Shown here in pieces: positions 5,011 to 7,245 of a DNA stretch of 7,245 nucleotides. The position numbers were made by a program, and so were the translations under genes. The stretch spans positions 1-7,245 of the forward strand of contig PWNM01000613.1 in the NCBI GenBank assembly GCA_003557825.1, in the 5' to 3' direction. Positions within the stretch are counted from its first letter, which is position 1. Each line of letters starts with the position of its first letter. Origin of the DNA: Candidatus Hydrogenedentota bacterium. GTDB taxonomy: Bacteria; Hydrogenedentota; Hydrogenedentia; Hydrogenedentales; SLHB01. The notes below the pieces were generated by a model. The model made no database searches. It was not told the origin of the DNA and saw only the letters and a list, made by a program, of their open reading frames with translations.

Positions 5011-7245
5011 TTTTTATATTTCTTGCCGCTGCCACAGGGGCATCGGTCGTTGGGTTTCACCTTAGGGCCGGTATGACGAATGGGAGCCACGCGGCTCTTT
5101 TTCTGGGGCTTGCCTTCGCCTGCTTTCTGTGCGCCGGACGTCTGCCCCGCCAACGCGAAGCGGCTGGTATCGTAGGATGCGAAACTGCGGTCCTGTTGCT
5201 TATCGGCCGCCACATACGAGTATTGTGCCAAGTGGGCAAAGGGATCGTCTTCGCGCCGCATCGAGCCGCTTCGGATGCTTGCGTTGCGCTTCCGGCGCAG
5301 TTCGGGATCGGTAAGCCGGAACAAAGACTGCATAACATTCTCTTCAATGGACGCCATCATAGACTTGAACATCTCGAATCCTTCGGTCTTGTATTCAACC
5401 AACGGATCCTTCTGCCCATAGGCGCGTAATCGTACCGATTCGCGAAGGTAGTCCATCGAATAGAGATGATCAATCCACTTGTCATCCACCGCACGCAGGA
5501 GCACCATGAGTTCGAGGTCATGAATTCGACGGCGGGCAACCTTACGAAAATCGATAGCAGCCACATTGGCGCCGCCGCTTTCAAGATAATCCTTGCGAAT
5601 CTCATCGGCCAGGATTTCTTCCCGACGTTCGTATTCATCCAGCAACTGTTTAACAATACTGTCTTCAAGGGGCATGGGTGGCTCTTGCTCGGCTCCGGAA
5701 AGGTCGACTTCAATGCCGAATAATCCCTTCAACCGATTCGCCAAGCCTTCGAGGTCCCAATCATCGGGCAACATTTCCTGCGGCGCATACTCATCGATGG
5801 CATCTGCTACCAGATTTGCAAGCATGTCGTGAAGCCGTCCGGTGACATCGCGATCTTCGAGTACTTCGCGACGAATGGCGTAGATGATTCGCCGCTGCCG
5901 ATCCATCACATCGTCGTATTTCTTAAGATGTTTCCGGATCTCGAAGTTGTATTCCTCGACCTGGCGTTGGGCGCGCTCGATGGATTTCGACACCATCCGC
6001 TGATTCAACGGCTCGTCGTCCATCTGTTGGCTGCCAAACCAGTCCAGCAACCGTTTGACCTTGTCGCCGCCAAAAAGCCGGGCTACCTCGTCCTCCAGGC
6101 TGAGGAAAAACTGCGTGGTACCGGGGTCGCCTTGCCGTCCGCAGCGGCCACGAAGCTGGTTGTCGATCCGGCGGGACTCATGGCGCTCCGTACCGATGAT
6201 AGCCAGGCCGCCGAGTTCGCGGACGCCTTCGCCCAGTTTGATATCCGTTCCGCGACCGGCCATGTTGGTTGCGATGGTGATGGCGCCCTGTTTACCGGCA
6301 TTGGCGATGATGGACGCTTCTCGTTCGTGATGCTTGGCATTCAGCACCTCAAAACTATCGATACCTTCCTCTTGAAGCATCCCCGCCAGGATTTCGGATT
6401 TTTCGATGGAAACCGTACCCACCAGCACCGGGCGCCCCTCTTCGTGGATTCCGCTAATCTCGCGAACTACGTTGCGAAATTTGCCCGGCTCGGTGGCGAA
6501 AACCAGATCGTTGTAGTCCTCGCGGATAAGGGGTAAGTTGGTGGGAATTTGTACGACATCCAGGTCGTAGATCTCGGCAAATTCGCCGGCTTCCGTCATG
6601 GCGGTACCGGTCATTCCCGCTAGTTTGGAATAGAGCCGGAAATAGTTCTGATAGGTCACCGACGCAATGGTCTGCGACTCAAATTGAATGGAGACCCGCT
6701 CTTTGGCCTCAATGGCCTGGTGAAGCCCATCGGAATACCGCCGCCCTTCAAGAATACGGCCGGTAAAATTATCGACAATCAGCACCTCACCGTCTCGGAC
6801 AACGTATTCATCATCTCGCTTGTAGAAGTTGTGCGCTTTGAGAGCATTTTCGATCATGTGGACCGTCGCGATGTTCTCGTCGGTATAGAGGTTATCGACG
6901 CCGAGTAGATTCTCGGCCATTTCGATGCCCTCCTCCGTGAGCATTACATGGTGCCCTTTCTCTTCAACATCGTAGTGGGTCTCTTTGCGGAGTTTACGAA
7001 CGACATCATCGATCTGGTAATAGATATCGGTGCTACGCTCGGGACGACCCGAGATGATCAGGGGCGTTCGGGCTTCGTCGATAAGAATGGAGTCGATTTC
7101 GTCTACGATGGCATAGCTCAATTTTCGTTGAACGCGCATGTCAGGCCGAACGGCCATGTTATCCCGGAGATAATCGAACCCGAATTCGCTGTTGGTCCCA
7201 AAAGTAATATCGGCGCGATATCCCACCTGGCGTTCGGCAGGCTGC
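4983..7245 (-). CDS. secA: Protein translocase motor SecA (5' end outside window)
   Basis: SecA is the ATPase that drives unfolded preproteins through SecYEG. The visible part is 753 residues (first full codon at 7244), beginning just before RADITFGTNSEFGFDYLRDN. About 160-170 N-terminal residues, including Walker A, are missing only because the window ends. Counted from the first visible residue, it has Walker B DEIDSILIDEARTP (48-61), preprotein cross-linking domain motifs such as FTGRILEGRRYSDG (160-173), LAGMTGTAMTEAGEF (208-222), VLVGTVSIEKSE (273-284), NMAGRGTDIKLG (327-338), LRGRCGRQGDPG (364-375), the scaffold NFEIRKHLKKYDDVM (433-447) and LRAYGQKDPLVEYK (606-619). A polar linker leads to the C-terminal zinc site CPCGSGKKYKKCC (735-747). 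The canonical arginine-finger region usually reads GRSGRQGD; here Ser is Cys. The stop is TAG (4985-4983), and the next gene begins inside the last codons. Identification is certain; only the start is not visible. Confidence 0.98.
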   Translation of the reverse strand, partial: QPAERQVGYRADITFGTNSEFGFDYLRDNMAVRPDMRVQRKLSYAIVDEIDSILIDEARTPLIISGRPERSTDIYYQIDDVVRKLRKETHYDVEEKGHHVMLTEEGIEMAENLLGVDNLYTDENIATVHMIENALKAHNFYKRDDEYVVRDGEVLIVDNFTGRILEGRRYSDGLHQAIEAKERVSIQFESQTIASVTYQNYFRLYSKLAGMTGTAMTEAGEFAEIYDLDVVQIPTNLPLIREDYNDLVFATEPGKFRNVVREISGIHEEGRPVLVGTVSIEKSEILAGMLQEEGIDSFEVLNAKHHEREASIIANAGKQGAITIATNMAGRGTDIKLGEGVRELGGLAIIGTERHESRRIDNQLRGRCGRQGDPGTTQFFLSLEDEVARLFGGDKVKRLLDWFGSQQMDDEPLNQRMVSKSIERAQRQVEEYNFEIRKHLKKYDDVMDRQRRIIYAIRREVLEDRDVTGRLHDMLANLVADAIDEYAPQEMLPDDWDLEGLANRLKGLFGIEVDLSGAEQEPPMPLEDSIVKQLLDEYERREEILADEIRKDYLESGGANVAAIDFRKVARRRIHDLELMVLLRAVDDKWIDHLYSMDYLRESVRLRAYGQKDPLVEYKTEGFEMFKSMMASIEENVMQSLFRLTDPELRRKRNASIRSGSMRREDDPFAHLAQYSYVAADKQQDRSFASYDTSRFALAGQTSGAQKAGEGKPQKKSRVAPIRHTGPKVKPNDRCPCGSGKKYKKCCGTVLSE

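Noticed and set aside
4387..5076. 229-codon open frame on the plus strand
   Set aside because: It is antisense to the transglutaminase-like gene, whose catalytic triad and membrane anchor are clear, and has no recognisable protein features.
5829..6536. 235-codon open frame on the plus strand
   Set aside because: It lies wholly antisense to well-conserved secA codons, has no family resemblance, and is explained by the codon pattern of the real gene.
1..7245. Mobile element, CRISPR array, tRNA or phage genes
   Set aside because: I found no direct-repeat array, terminal inverted repeats with a transposase, cloverleaf-like segment or phage-like protein on either strand.

Overview
All 7.2 kb read on the minus strand, so the window is best read from its right end to its left. 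It is bacterial: it carries secA, ABC-transporter genes, GTG starts, Shine-Dalgarno sequences and tight gene overlaps. The permease looks like the ABC_tran_2 (PF16949) family, and the last gene looks like the 'cellulase family glycosylhydrolase' proteins common in Planctomycetota, Lentisphaerota, Hydrogenedentota and similar uncultured lineages. That lineage assignment is an inference from family memory and is weak.

Right block (7245 to 1050). The end of secA (its N-terminal part lies outside the window) is followed without any gap by three more genes. These are a membrane-anchored transglutaminase-like protein (28-nt overlap with secA), an ABC ATPase (4-nt GTGA overlap) and a roughly 12-helix ABC permease (4-nt GTGA overlap). 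The chain implies one transcript with translational coupling. The likely picture is a two-component ABC transporter made together with an extracytoplasmic cysteine transglutaminase or protease-fold enzyme, all downstream of the Sec motor. The transporter's substrate cannot be told from the sequence.

Intergenic stretch (1049 to 868, 182 bp). This is the only real gap. It is unusually rich in the words GCAT/ATGC, which are reverse complements of each other, and holds two perfect inverted repeats. It probably contains the end of the upstream transcript and the control region for the next unit, but no convincing intrinsic terminator or sigma-70 promoter was found.

Left block (867 to 1). A 159-residue multi-pass membrane protein of unknown function is followed 3 nt later by a secreted glycoside-hydrolase-like protein with a strong Shine-Dalgarno sequence. 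The second gene runs off the left edge after 128 codons. These two form a second small operon.

There are no tRNA or rRNA genes, CRISPR arrays, insertion sequences or attachment sites. The most interesting candidate system is the transglutaminase plus ABC transporter cassette fused by overlap to secA.
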